Assembly: GCF_003234265.2 (NCBI RefSeq)
Contig: NZ_CP126256.1
Coordinates: 3,038,001-3,102,000, forward strand
Source of the DNA: Curtobacterium sp. MCSS17_015
GTDB lineage: Bacteria; Actinomycetota; Actinomycetes; Actinomycetales; Microbacteriaceae
DNA: 64,000 bases
Direction of reading: 5' to 3'
Shown: in pieces, positions 1 through 7,713 of the stretch
Layout of the letters: the number at the start of each line of letters is the position of its first letter
Position numbering within the stretch: the stretch's first letter is position 1
The notes under the pieces: model-generated
The model's input: only the letters and a program-made list of their open reading frames with translations
The model's database searches: none
What the model was told of the DNA's origin: nothing
Made by a program: the position numbers and the translations under genes

Positions 1-1
1 C

Positions 2-292
2 TCCGAGGGCATCGCCTACGTGACGAGCGACCGGGCGGTCGTGACGCCGTTCGCGCAGGGGTTCCGCGTCCTCGACACGATGCCGCTCGACGTGAAGCGC
101 CTCGCCGCCCGGCTGGCGGCCGACGACATCGGCACGGTCGAGATCAAGAAGCGCGGCGTCGACGTGGACCCGGCCGAGTTCCGCAAGCGCCTGCGCCTGC
201 GGGGCCGCGGTCGCGTCACGCTCGTGCTCACCAGACTGGAGGGTCGCCACACGGCCGTCCTGTGCGAGCGGCTGGACGACGTGACCGGCTGA
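2..292 (+). CDS. C-terminal end of a THUMP-like domain SAM-dependent methyltransferase (5' truncated)
   Basis: Only the last 96 codons are inside the window; the open frame runs in from the left edge in the phase that starts at base 2 and stops at TGA 290-292. The visible part, with a VEIKKRGVDVDPAEFRKRL stretch followed by an RLRG-rich strand and a THxxV-like hydrophobic strand, matches the THUMP-like domain that ends actinobacterial class I SAM methyltransferases of unknown (probably RNA) substrate. The catalytic domain would lie upstream. A GTG at 20 could be read as a start but the domain continues upstream of it, so I treat the gene as partial. Transcription ends at the stem-loop just after the stop. 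Confidence 0.7.
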   Translation, partial: SEGIAYVTSDRAVVTPFAQGFRVLDTMPLDVKRLAARLAADDIGTVEIKKRGVDVDPAEFRKRLRLRGRGRVTLVLTRLEGRHTAVLCERLDDVTG

Positions 293-294
293 GA

Positions 295-335
295 CGACGA
301 ACGGGCACCGCCGTCCTGGCGGTGCCCGTTCGTCG
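295..335. terminator. Bidirectional intrinsic terminator
   Basis: A perfect 18-bp inverted repeat (CGACGAACGGGCACCGCC) with a 5-nt GTCCT loop lies 3 bp after the stop of the methyltransferase fragment and 27 bp from the stop of the convergent DUF4190 gene. It can end transcription in both directions. There is no clear T-run, as is usual for high-GC actinobacterial terminators. Confidence 0.85.
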
Positions 336-361
336 AGGCGGAACCGCCCCGGTGCTGCCGG

Positions 362-1225
362 TCAGGCGATGAGCGCGCTGGCGCCGGAGGTGTCGTACCC
401 GTCGTAGCCGTCGTAGCCGTAGCCGCCCGACCCCGGGTTCTGTGAGGCGAACACGACGAACGAGATGAACAGGATGACGCCGAGCAGGGAGATCGCCGTC
501 AGGATCCAGCCGCCGATGACACCGGCCAGCGCGAGACCGCGGCCCTGCTCCCCGGTCTGTCGGATGCGACCGAGGGCGATGTGGCCCATGATCGCGCCGG
601 CCGGGCTGGTGAGGACCGTGAGTGGTCCGAAGACGAGTCCACCGAAGGCGAAGACGATCGACAGGATCGCGAGGGCGCTCGTCCTGCGCGGCTGTCCGTA
701 GGGGTTCTGGCTCGTGGCGGCGTACGGGTTGTACGCGGCTGCGCCCTGTTGGCCGTACTGCTGCTGGCTGTACTGCTGCTGGTTCGAGGAGGGCTTCTGC
801 GACCCGTACTGGCCCTGCTGGGCGTAGGCCCCGGGCTGCGGGTACGCGCTCTGCCCGGACTGCCGCCCGTACGGGTCCTGCGAGCCCCACGAGGTCGGTG
901 TCCCGTACTGACCCGACTGCCCGGAGGTCGCCTGCGAGCCGTACTGACCGGCGGCACCGTACTGCCCCGCCGACCCGTACTGGCCGGGCGTCGCGTACGG
1001 GCTCTGCTGTCCGGGCGAGGAGGCCCCACCGCTGCGGTCCCCCACGGGGTCCGTGACGCCCTGCGCCGCCGAACCCTGCCCAGAGGACGCGAACGGGTCG
1101 CGCGTCACCGGCTCGTGCGCACGGTCCGGATCGGCAGGCGTCGCAGCCGACGCCTGACCCGACGTCTGGTCGGACACCTGGTCCGGCGTCTCGTCCGGCG
1201 TCGATCGGTCGTTCTGGTCGGACAC
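362..1225 (-). CDS. DUF4190 domain membrane protein with Gln/Tyr/Gly-rich N-terminus
   Basis: A 287-residue protein. The first ~25 residues are acidic, residues ~50-165 are low-complexity Gln/Tyr/Gly/Ser (repeated QYG, YGQ and GQYGS units), and the C-terminal third holds two membrane segments around a GHIALGRIRQTGEQGRGLALAG loop that is diagnostic of DUF4190. The tail carries GYDGYDGYD repeats. GTG 1225 is chosen because a GGGAGGGG ribosome site lies seven bases before it; an upstream ATG at 1276 has no such site. Role unknown; such proteins are membrane proteins of actinobacteria. The stop converges on the upstream terminator. Confidence 0.8.
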   Translation of the reverse strand: MSDQNDRSTPDETPDQVSDQTSGQASAATPADPDRAHEPVTRDPFASSGQGSAAQGVTDPVGDRSGGASSPGQQSPYATPGQYGSAGQYGAAGQYGSQATSGQSGQYGTPTSWGSQDPYGRQSGQSAYPQPGAYAQQGQYGSQKPSSNQQQYSQQQYGQQGAAAYNPYAATSQNPYGQPRRTSALAILSIVFAFGGLVFGPLTVLTSPAGAIMGHIALGRIRQTGEQGRGLALAGVIGGWILTAISLLGVILFISFVVFASQNPGSGGYGYDGYDGYDTSGASALIA

Positions 1226-1323
1226 GTTGCACCCCTCCCGGCGACCGGGCGGCCACCGGCACCGATCCTCCCACACGGCTCCCGGGACCGTTCAGGAGCG
1301 GGACCGGGCGGGGTCGTGCCCGG

Positions 1324-2379
1324 TCAGACCTGGACGGTCGTCACCGGCAGGGTCGAGTCGGCCGCGATGCCGAGGTCGCTCGGGGCGTGCCCCTCGGCGA
1401 CGAGCCGGGCCCCGACCGCCGCGATCATCGCCCCGTTGTCGGTGCAGAGGTCGAACGGCGGGATCCGCAACGCCACCCCGGCTGCCGCGCATCGCTCCTC
1501 GGCCACCTGCCGCAGCCGGGCGTTCGCGACGACCCCGCCGCCGAGCAGCATCCGGTCGACGCCGGTGTCCCGGCACGCGGCCAACGCCTTGGTCAGCAGG
1601 ACGTCGACCACGGCCTCGCGGAAGCTCGCGGCGACGTCGGCGACGGGCACCTCGCGCCCCTCGTCGCGGCAGCGTTCGACCCAGCGGGCCACGGCGGTCT
1701 TCAGCCCGGAGAACGAGAAGTCGTACCGGTGTGCCGCCATGTCCTTCGGCAGCGTCAGGCCCCGGGGGAACCGGATGGCCGTCGGATCGCCCTCGGCTGC
1801 CGCACGGTCGATCTGGGGCCCGCCGGGGTACGGCAGGCCGAGGAGCCGCGCCACCTTGTCGAACGCCTCACCCGCGGCGTCGTCGATGGTCTCGCCGAGC
1901 AGCTCGACGTCGCCGACCAGGTCGCGCACGAGGAGCAACGACGTGTGCCCGCCGGAGACGAGCAACGCCACGGTCGGGAGTTCGATCTCGGAGCCGTCGG
2001 TGCGCAGGACGTCCGCACCGACGTGTCCGACCAGGTGGTTCACGCCGTACAGGGGCTTGCCCGTCGCCACGGCGAGCGCCTTCGCGGCGCCGACACCGAC
2101 CATGAGCGCGCCGGCGAGCCCCGGGCCCGCGGTCACCGCGACGGCGTCGAGCTCGTCGAGGGTCACCCCGGCCTGCTCGAGCGCCTGGTGCAGGGTCGGT
2201 GTCATCGCCTCGAGGTGTGCCCGCGCGGCGACCTCGGGCACGACGCCGCCGTAGCGGGCGTGCTCGTCCATGCTCGACGCGATGACGTTGGCGAGCAGGG
2301 TGGTCCCGCGCACGATGCCGACGCCGGTCTCGTCGCAGCTCGTCTCGATGCCGAGCACCAGTGGTTCAGCCGCGGTCAT
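1324..2379 (-). CDS. tsaD: tRNA N6-adenosine threonylcarbamoyltransferase TsaD
   Basis: 351 residues, full length for the family. TsaD transfers threonylcarbamoyl from TC-AMP to A37 of ANN-decoding tRNAs (t6A), acting with TsaB and TsaE. Visible: the N-terminal [10 protein letters not shown] motif, the [12 protein letters not shown] region holding the metal-binding histidines, the [12 protein letters not shown] and [12 protein letters not shown] stretches of the ASKHA fold and the C-terminal GGGVVAN nucleotide loop. It overlaps the 3' end of rimI by 14 bp, so it is the last gene of the tsaB-rimI-tsaD operon. Confidence 0.96.
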   Translation of the reverse strand: MTAAEPLVLGIETSCDETGVGIVRGTTLLANVIASSMDEHARYGGVVPEVAARAHLEAMTPTLHQALEQAGVTLDELDAVAVTAGPGLAGALMVGVGAAKALAVATGKPLYGVNHLVGHVGADVLRTDGSEIELPTVALLVSGGHTSLLLVRDLVGDVELLGETIDDAAGEAFDKVARLLGLPYPGGPQIDRAAAEGDPTAIRFPRGLTLPKDMAAHRYDFSFSGLKTAVARWVERCRDEGREVPVADVAASFREAVVDVLLTKALAACRDTGVDRMLLGGGVVANARLRQVAEERCAAAGVALRIPPFDLCTDNGAMIAAVGARLVAEGHAPSDLGIAADSTLPVTTVQV

Positions 2380-2920
2380 CGAGCGCCTCCTGTCCGATCG
2401 GGCCGGGTCCGCGTCGGGGTCCGGGCTCCGCGTCCGCCCCGAGCTCGGCTCGCATCACCCACGCGTCGACCCCGTCCGGCTGGTAGTACCGCGGCCGGGT
2501 GGCGATGTGCTCGAACCCGAACCCGGTGTACATCGTCTGCGCCACCGGGTTGTCCGCGCGGACCTCGAGGAACACCTCGTGCACCCCGCGGCGACGCGCC
2601 TCGTCGAGGAGCTCCGTGAACAGCACCCGGCCGAGGCCCTTGCCACGTTGGTCGGCCGCGACCGCGATGGTCTGCACGTCCGCGACCGGGTTGCCGGGCA
2701 GCGAGGACAGCCCCGCGTACCCGACGACCGTCGGCGCCGCGCCCTCGCCGGTCGTCTCGACGACGACGTAGTACCCGTGCGGGGAGTGCAGCTCACCGGA
2801 CATCTGCGAGGCCGACCAGGCGTCGGTCGGGAACGAGACGTGCTCGAGCCACATGACGTCGTCGAGGTCCTGCGGGTGCGCGCGACGGAGCCGCAGTCCG
2901 TCGGGCAGCACGGCGGTCAC
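2366..2920 (-). CDS. rimI: Ribosomal protein S18 alanine N-acetyltransferase RimI (GNAT)
   Basis: 184 residues with a GNAT fold: the RGKGLGRVL acetyl-CoA pyrophosphate loop (about residues 92-100) and the [20 protein letters not shown] motif typical of RimI. The family acetylates the N-terminal alanine of S18, and possibly other proteins; in actinobacteria it always travels with tsaB and tsaD. It starts at GTG 2920, overlapping the tsaB stop in GTGA, which implies coupled translation. The C-terminal ~25 residues are a Gly/Pro-rich extension that overlaps tsaD. Confidence 0.93.
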   Translation of the reverse strand: MTAVLPDGLRLRRAHPQDLDDVMWLEHVSFPTDAWSASQMSGELHSPHGYYVVVETTGEGAAPTVVGYAGLSSLPGNPVADVQTIAVAADQRGKGLGRVLFTELLDEARRRGVHEVFLEVRADNPVAQTMYTGFGFEHIATRPRYYQPDGVDAWVMRAELGADAEPGPRRGPGPIGQEALDDRG

Positions 2921-3537
2921 CGAGCCACCCGCTTCGGCGCTCCCGGCATCGTCACGTCGGGTTCGCGCAGGTAGACCGGGGTGTCAGCGGCCATGGGCGC
3001 GCCGGAGGCGAGCCGATCCGCGGCGAGCGCCCCGAGCCTCCCGGCCGGGATGGTCGCGGCCGTCACGCGCCGCCAGTCGACGGCCTCTGGACGGGAGGCC
3101 CGCAGCACGTCGTCCAGGTCCGCCGGCTTCGCGAGTCCCGGCCCCGCGACGCGTGCGCCGGAGGCGTCGTAGGCGCTCCAGGCGACCTCGCGACGGCGGG
3201 CGTCGGTGAGGACGACGAGCGGCCCGGGCTCCCCCGCGGCGACCGCGTCGTGGCTGACGACGGGGAGGAACGGGACGGCGCGCGCGGCGGCGAAGGTGCG
3301 GGCGGCGGCGATGCCGACCCGGAGGCCGGTGAAGGGGCCGGGGCCCATGCCGGCGACGACGCCCGTGACGTCGGCCGGGGCGAGGTCGGCGGCGCGCAGG
3401 ACCTCGTCGAGGAACGGGCCGATCACCTCGGCGTGCCGACGGGTGTCGTCGGTCTCGCGCTCGGCGAGGACCTGGCGGGTCGTCGGGTCGACGACGGCGA
3501 CGGAGGTCCCGGCGGAGGTGTCGATCGCGAGCAGCAC
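2917..3537 (-). CDS. tsaB: t6A biosynthesis protein TsaB
   Basis: 206 residues from GTG 3537. TsaB is the inactive ASKHA paralogue that dimerises with TsaD in t6A synthesis. Visible: LLAIDTSAGTSVAVVD at the N-terminus, RHAEVIGPFLDEVL, and the signature GMGPGPFTGLRVGIAAARTFA. I start at GTG 3537 because the LLAIDTS strand begins directly after it and a TACGAT -10 box sits six bases upstream, so the mRNA is probably leaderless; the frame stays open further upstream but into the divergent gene. First gene of tsaB-rimI-tsaD. Confidence 0.94.
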   Translation of the reverse strand: MLLAIDTSAGTSVAVVDPTTRQVLAERETDDTRRHAEVIGPFLDEVLRAADLAPADVTGVVAGMGPGPFTGLRVGIAAARTFAAARAVPFLPVVSHDAVAAGEPGPLVVLTDARRREVAWSAYDASGARVAGPGLAKPADLDDVLRASRPEAVDWRRVTAATIPAGRLGALAADRLASGAPMAADTPVYLREPDVTMPGAPKRVAR

Positions 3538-3543
3538 CCGTCC

Positions 3544-3576
3544 ATCGTAGGCGCGGACGGCCACCCGCCCTACGCT
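3544..3576. promoter_or_regulatory. Divergent leaderless promoters of tsaB and the P-loop kinase
   Basis: On the minus strand TACGAT (3549-3544) is six bases from GTG 3537 of tsaB. On the plus strand TACGCT (3571-3576) is six bases from GTG 3583. Both have the TANNNT form and the spacing at which sigma-A transcription would begin on the start codon. The two boxes are 21 bp apart, so the -35 position of each falls on the -10 of the other and the two promoters probably exclude one another. Confidence 0.6.
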
Positions 3577-3582
3577 GACGAG

Positions 3583-4182
3583 GTGGACCGCGATGCCCTG
3601 CTCGAGCACGTCCGGACGCTCCGTGCCTCGGCACGGTCACCGATCGTCGTCGGGGTGTCCGGCCACTGCGGGTCCGGCAAGTCGACGCTCGCCAGGGCCC
3701 TCGTCGACCACATGCCGGGGGCGGTCCGGATCCGCGGTGACGACTTCCTCGACCCGACCCGGTCGCACCGACGATCGACTGACTGGGACGGCATCGAACG
3801 CCTGCGTCTCGGCTCGGAGGTCCTCGAACCGCACCGCGCTGGCCGGACGGGATCGTTCCGCCGCTTCGACTGGTCGACCCGGGCGCTCGGTCGACCGGAA
3901 CCGCTGCCGGTGACCGACGTGCTCGTCGTCGACCTGATCGGGCTCTTCCACCCGGAGGTCCGGTCATTCCTCGACCTGACGGTCTGGTGTGACGTGGACC
4001 TCGATGAAGCGGCCCGACGCGGGATGGCCCGTGATCACGAGCTCGGACGGGCGCACGACGACCTGTGGCGCGACGTGTGGATCCCGAACGACCGGGCGTT
4101 CGCCGAGCGGTTCGGCCCGCGGGACTCTGCGGACGTGCGGTACCGCTCGCGCGGCCGCCCATCGACGCCCGGGAACGGGTGA
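3583..4182 (+). CDS. P-loop NTPase, uridine kinase-like
   Basis: 199 residues. A Walker A motif GVSGHCGSGKSTLA occurs at residues ~23-36, a strand RIRGDDFLDPTRSHRRSTDWD follows as in uridine/phosphoribulokinase-type small-molecule kinases, and VLVVDLIGLFHPEV (about 110-123) resembles their Walker B/lid region. The start is GTG 3583, preceded by a TACGCT box at leaderless spacing; the longer upstream frame overlaps tsaB. Substrate cannot be told from sequence. It is divergent from tsaB and the first gene of the accessory block. Confidence 0.7.
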   Translation: MDRDALLEHVRTLRASARSPIVVGVSGHCGSGKSTLARALVDHMPGAVRIRGDDFLDPTRSHRRSTDWDGIERLRLGSEVLEPHRAGRTGSFRRFDWSTRALGRPEPLPVTDVLVVDLIGLFHPEVRSFLDLTVWCDVDLDEAARRGMARDHELGRAHDDLWRDVWIPNDRAFAERFGPRDSADVRYRSRGRPSTPGNG

Positions 4183-4244
4183 AGCCGCCGTGACCCGAGG
4201 GACTACGACGGCTTCCAGAACCCGAGCAGCCTTCCGACTGCGGG

Positions 4245-4260
4245 ACTATCCATCGATAGT
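4245..4260. promoter_or_regulatory. Operator-like palindrome just before the Abi/HEPN gene
   Basis: ACTATC-CATC-GATAGT is a perfect 6-bp inverted repeat with a 4-bp centre, ending three bases before GTG 4264. It is AT-rich compared with its surroundings and contains no obvious ribosome site, so it could be a repressor site overlapping the promoter or a small mRNA hairpin. Confidence 0.4.
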
Positions 4261-4263
4261 AGC

Positions 4264-5028
4264 GTGCCGTGGGTGATCCCGGCTCCCACGTACGACGAAC
4301 AGCGAGCGCTGATCGCGAGCCTCGCGCCCGCTCGGCTGCGCCGCTTCCGTGCGGCGGTCGGCGGCGCTGACCGCGCCGCGGTCGAACTGGCTCTCGTCGA
4401 CGCATCGTTGGCCTCGCATCTGCACGCGGTCTTGCGCTTCCTCGAGGTCGCGTTGCGCGAGCACCTGCACAGGGCTCTCACGGCGCATTTCGGGCCCCGC
4501 TGGTTCGAGACGCAGCGGGACTCGTTCGACGAGGACCTCCTCCGACAGGTGGAGACGGCGATCACGCGCGTGGGCGTCGGGGCGCAACCGGGCCAGGTCG
4601 TCGCGCAGCTCATGCTGGGGGCTTGGGTCGCCGTGTTGGGCCGCGGTGGCCGCAGACCCGACGGAACGAAGGCGTCCTACACCGAAACGCTCTGGGAACC
4701 AGCGCTCAGCCCCGCGTTCCCGGGTCGGACGCGTCGGGAGGTCCACCGGATCGCCCTGCGCCTCAACTGGGCCCGCAACCGCATCAACCACTGTGAGCCC
4801 GTCGTTTTCGGGTTCCCCCAGCCGGGGATCGTATCGGAGGGACGCCAGCTCCGCCGTTCTCCGGGACGCATCCTCGAGGATGCGCGCATGCTCACCGCCG
4901 CGCTGAGTCCCGAACTCGGAGCGTGGACGAGGCGGTGGGACGCGGTGGACACCCTGGTCCAGGACGAGCGGGCGCTGTCCGCCCTCGACCACATCGCGAC
5001 GGATCGGCGCGTGTCGCTGGAGCGGTGA
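4264..5028 (+). CDS. Abi-like HEPN family protein (putative abortive-infection RNase)
   Basis: 254 residues. The layout follows the Abi_2 (AbiD/AbiF-like) family: an N-terminal helical bundle with HAVLRFLEVALREHLHRAL (about 54-72), a GPRWF block, LMLGAWVAVLGR (117-127), ETLW...FPG, and the HEPN catalytic motif R-x4-H as RNRINH at residues 171-176 followed by CEPV. HEPN proteins with this motif are metal-independent RNases in toxin and phage-defence systems; activity here is inferred. GTG 4264 is the start; a GTG at 4273 is an alternative. It runs convergently into pnkp with a 66-bp gap. No antitoxin gene is adjacent. Confidence 0.75.
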   Translation: MPWVIPAPTYDEQRALIASLAPARLRRFRAAVGGADRAAVELALVDASLASHLHAVLRFLEVALREHLHRALTAHFGPRWFETQRDSFDEDLLRQVETAITRVGVGAQPGQVVAQLMLGAWVAVLGRGGRRPDGTKASYTETLWEPALSPAFPGRTRREVHRIALRLNWARNRINHCEPVVFGFPQPGIVSEGRQLRRSPGRILEDARMLTAALSPELGAWTRRWDAVDTLVQDERALSALDHIATDRRVSLER

Positions 5029-5094
5029 GCAAGAGGCGGCACGACTGGGGCATCGGGCGGGCGGGCGGCGGACGAGCCGCGTGCGCTCGTCCGC

Positions 5095-7713
5095 TCACAA
5101 CCGCGGGTCCACCGCCTCCGACTCGAGCGCCAGCACGCCGAACACCGGCTGGTGCACCCGCCACAACGGCTCCCGCTCGACGAAGCGCGCGAGCGACTCG
5201 AGCCCGAGTGCGTACTCCCGCAGCGCCATCGACCGCTTGTGCCCGAGGTCCCGGTCCTTCAGGCGCGTGAGGTTCGCCGGTGCCGTGTACTCCGGCCCGT
5301 AGATGATCCGCAGGTACTCGCGGCCGCGGACCTTCACGCCCGGCTGCACGAGCCCCTTCGGCCCGAGGGTCAGGTTCGACTCCGGCTTCACGACGGCGCC
5401 CTCACCCCCGGCACCGGTCAGCTCCTGCCACCAGTCGACCCCGGCGGCGCGGGACACGTCGTCGTGTACGTCCACGAGCAGCGACCGCGTGGCACGGACG
5501 ACACCGGGCGCGGCGGCGGCGAGGCGTCCCGCCACCTCCAGGTGCCAGCCGTGCGGCCGGTCCGAGAACGTCCGCCCCTCGGCCGCGAGGACCTGGAACG
5601 GCGCGAACCGCACGTCGTCGATGCCCGTCGCGGGTGCCGCGTACCGCCGGTAGGACTCGGTGTAGGCGGTGGCGTCGCCCGCGCGCTGCTTCGTCCGGGC
5701 CAGCAGGTCCGTGACGTCCACGCCGGCGTCGCGGGCCGCGGCGAGCGCCGTGAGCGTCGCGGGGAACGCCCCTGCCGCTGCCGCACCGACCTCGGCGTAC
5801 CAGTCGCGGATCATGCCCTCGGCCTTGACCGCCCACGGCAGCACCTCGCCGTCGAGGAGGACCCAGTCGGAGTCGAGCTCAGCCCACAGCCCCGCCGCGT
5901 CGACCGCGACGTCGAGGCGGGACAGGAACGTCTCCGAGTCGGTCTCGTCGAAGAACGCCCGGCCGGTGCGCGTCGTGACGACCCCCCACCAGCCGGACGG
6001 GGCGTCGAAGCGGGCCGGGTCGCGGGTGAGGAGCACGGTGGCCCGGGAGCCCATGTGCTTCTCCTCCATCCGGACCGTGTCGACGCCCTGGCCCCGGTAG
6101 TACGCGAACGCATCGTCCGGGTGCTCGAGGTGGTCGGGGCGCGCGGCCGTCGCGACGGGGCTCATCGTCGGCGGCAGGTACGGCAGCCAGCGCGGGTCGA
6201 CGGCGAAGCGACTCATCACCTCGAGCGCACCGGCGGCGTTCTCGGCGCGGATGCCGACCCGGCCGTGGTGCCGGGTCTCGATGACCTGCTTGCCGGTGAC
6301 GTCCTCGATCGGGAGGAGCCCGGGGACGCGACGGGGCGAGGCGGGGGTGACGGCGGGCCTCCCGGCCGGACTGGGGGCTCGTCCGCCGTCCGTCTCGTCG
6401 GCACGCGTTTCCGACGTGCCCGGCGCGCGCAACGGCTCGAGGGGCTTGGCGGCCTCGTAGTGGACGCGCTCGGCGTCCACCTGCACGACCTCGCGCTCCG
6501 GGTAGCGGAGCGCCGAGAGCTTCCCGCCGAACACGCACCCGGTGTCGAGGCACATCGTGCCGTTGATCCACTCGGCGTCGACGGTCGGCGTGTGGCCGTA
6601 GAGGACCATCGCCCGGCCGCGGTAGTCGTCCGCCCACGGCAGCCGCACCGGCAGTCCGTACTCGTCGCTCTCACCGGTCGTGTCGCCGTACAGCGCGAAG
6701 GAGCGGACCCGTCCGGAGGCCCGGCCCTGGTACTGCTCCTTGAGGCCGGCGTGCGCGACGACCAGCTGGCCGTCATCGAGCACGAGGTGCCCCACGAGGG
6801 CGCGACAGAACTCGCGGACCTCGGTGCGGAACACGTCCGGCTCGGCGGCGAGTTGCGCGAGCGTCTCGGCGAGGCCGTGGCCGGTCTGCACCTTCCGGCC
6901 GTCGAGCGCGCGGACGAGCTTGTCCTCGTGGTTGCCCGGGACGGCGAGCGCGTGACCGTTCCGCACCATGCCCATCACGAGCCGGAGGACGCCCGGGCTG
7001 TCCGGGCCACGGTCGACGAGGTCGCCGAGGAACACCGCGCGGCGTCCCTCGGGGTGGACGGCGTCGACGGGCCGCCCGGTGTCGTCACGGAGGAGCGTCC
7101 AGCCGAGTCGTCCGAGCAGTGACTCGAGCTCGGACCGGCAGCCGTGCACGTCGCCGATGACGTCGAACGGGCCGTGCTCGTCCGTCCGGTCGTTGAGCAG
7201 CGGCTCGCGGACGATCGTCGCGGCGGCGACCTCGTCCTCGCCGTGCAGGACGTGGACGCGGCGGAAGCCCTCCTTGCCGAGGCCCTTCAGCCCGCGGCGG
7301 AGCTGCCCCTGCTGGCGCCGGACCACGTCGGCGCCGAACTCCCGGCCGGTGCGGGCCGCGTTGCGGGCGAGGCACAGGGCCGCCGGGACGTCGAGGACGA
7401 TGGCGACCGGCAGGACGTCGTGCTCACGGGCGAGCCGGACGAAGTCCCGGCGGGCCTCGGCCTGGACGTTCGTCGCGTCGATGACGGTGAGCAGTCCGGC
7501 GCGCAGACGCTGGGCGGCGACGTGCTTCAGGGCCTCGAACGCGGCGGGGGTCGCAGCCTGGTCGTCCTCGTCGTTCGAGACGAGCCCGCGGAAGAAGTCG
7601 CTCGACAGGGTCTCGAAGCGACCGAAGTGCTGCGCGGCGAACGTCGACTTGCCGGAGCCGCTCGTGCCGACGAGCAGCACGAGGGACATGGTCGGGATCG
7701 GCAGGGCGGTCAT
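5095..7713 (-). CDS. pnkp: Polynucleotide kinase-phosphatase-ligase Pnkp
   Basis: 872 residues, nearly the length of Clostridium thermocellum Pnkp. Three modules are visible. The N-terminal kinase has a GTSGSGKST P-loop. The metallophosphatase has DVIGDVHG, FLGDLVDRGPDS, PGNHEDK, VVAHAGL and LYGHTP motifs. The C-terminal adenylyltransferase/ligase has nucleotidyl motif I EEKHMGSR, LLDGEVLPW, GGEGAVVKPE and the KVRGREYLRIIYG motif. The family heals and seals broken RNA with its partner Hen1. ATG 7713 overlaps the hen1 stop as ATGA, so translation is coupled; a second Met eight codons on is an alternative. Confidence 0.95.
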   Translation of the reverse strand: MTALPIPTMSLVLLVGTSGSGKSTFAAQHFGRFETLSSDFFRGLVSNDEDDQAATPAAFEALKHVAAQRLRAGLLTVIDATNVQAEARRDFVRLAREHDVLPVAIVLDVPAALCLARNAARTGREFGADVVRRQQGQLRRGLKGLGKEGFRRVHVLHGEDEVAAATIVREPLLNDRTDEHGPFDVIGDVHGCRSELESLLGRLGWTLLRDDTGRPVDAVHPEGRRAVFLGDLVDRGPDSPGVLRLVMGMVRNGHALAVPGNHEDKLVRALDGRKVQTGHGLAETLAQLAAEPDVFRTEVREFCRALVGHLVLDDGQLVVAHAGLKEQYQGRASGRVRSFALYGDTTGESDEYGLPVRLPWADDYRGRAMVLYGHTPTVDAEWINGTMCLDTGCVFGGKLSALRYPEREVVQVDAERVHYEAAKPLEPLRAPGTSETRADETDGGRAPSPAGRPAVTPASPRRVPGLLPIEDVTGKQVIETRHHGRVGIRAENAAGALEVMSRFAVDPRWLPYLPPTMSPVATAARPDHLEHPDDAFAYYRGQGVDTVRMEEKHMGSRATVLLTRDPARFDAPSGWWGVVTTRTGRAFFDETDSETFLSRLDVAVDAAGLWAELDSDWVLLDGEVLPWAVKAEGMIRDWYAEVGAAAAGAFPATLTALAAARDAGVDVTDLLARTKQRAGDATAYTESYRRYAAPATGIDDVRFAPFQVLAAEGRTFSDRPHGWHLEVAGRLAAAAPGVVRATRSLLVDVHDDVSRAAGVDWWQELTGAGGEGAVVKPESNLTLGPKGLVQPGVKVRGREYLRIIYGPEYTAPANLTRLKDRDLGHKRSMALREYALGLESLARFVEREPLWRVHQPVFGVLALESEAVDPRL

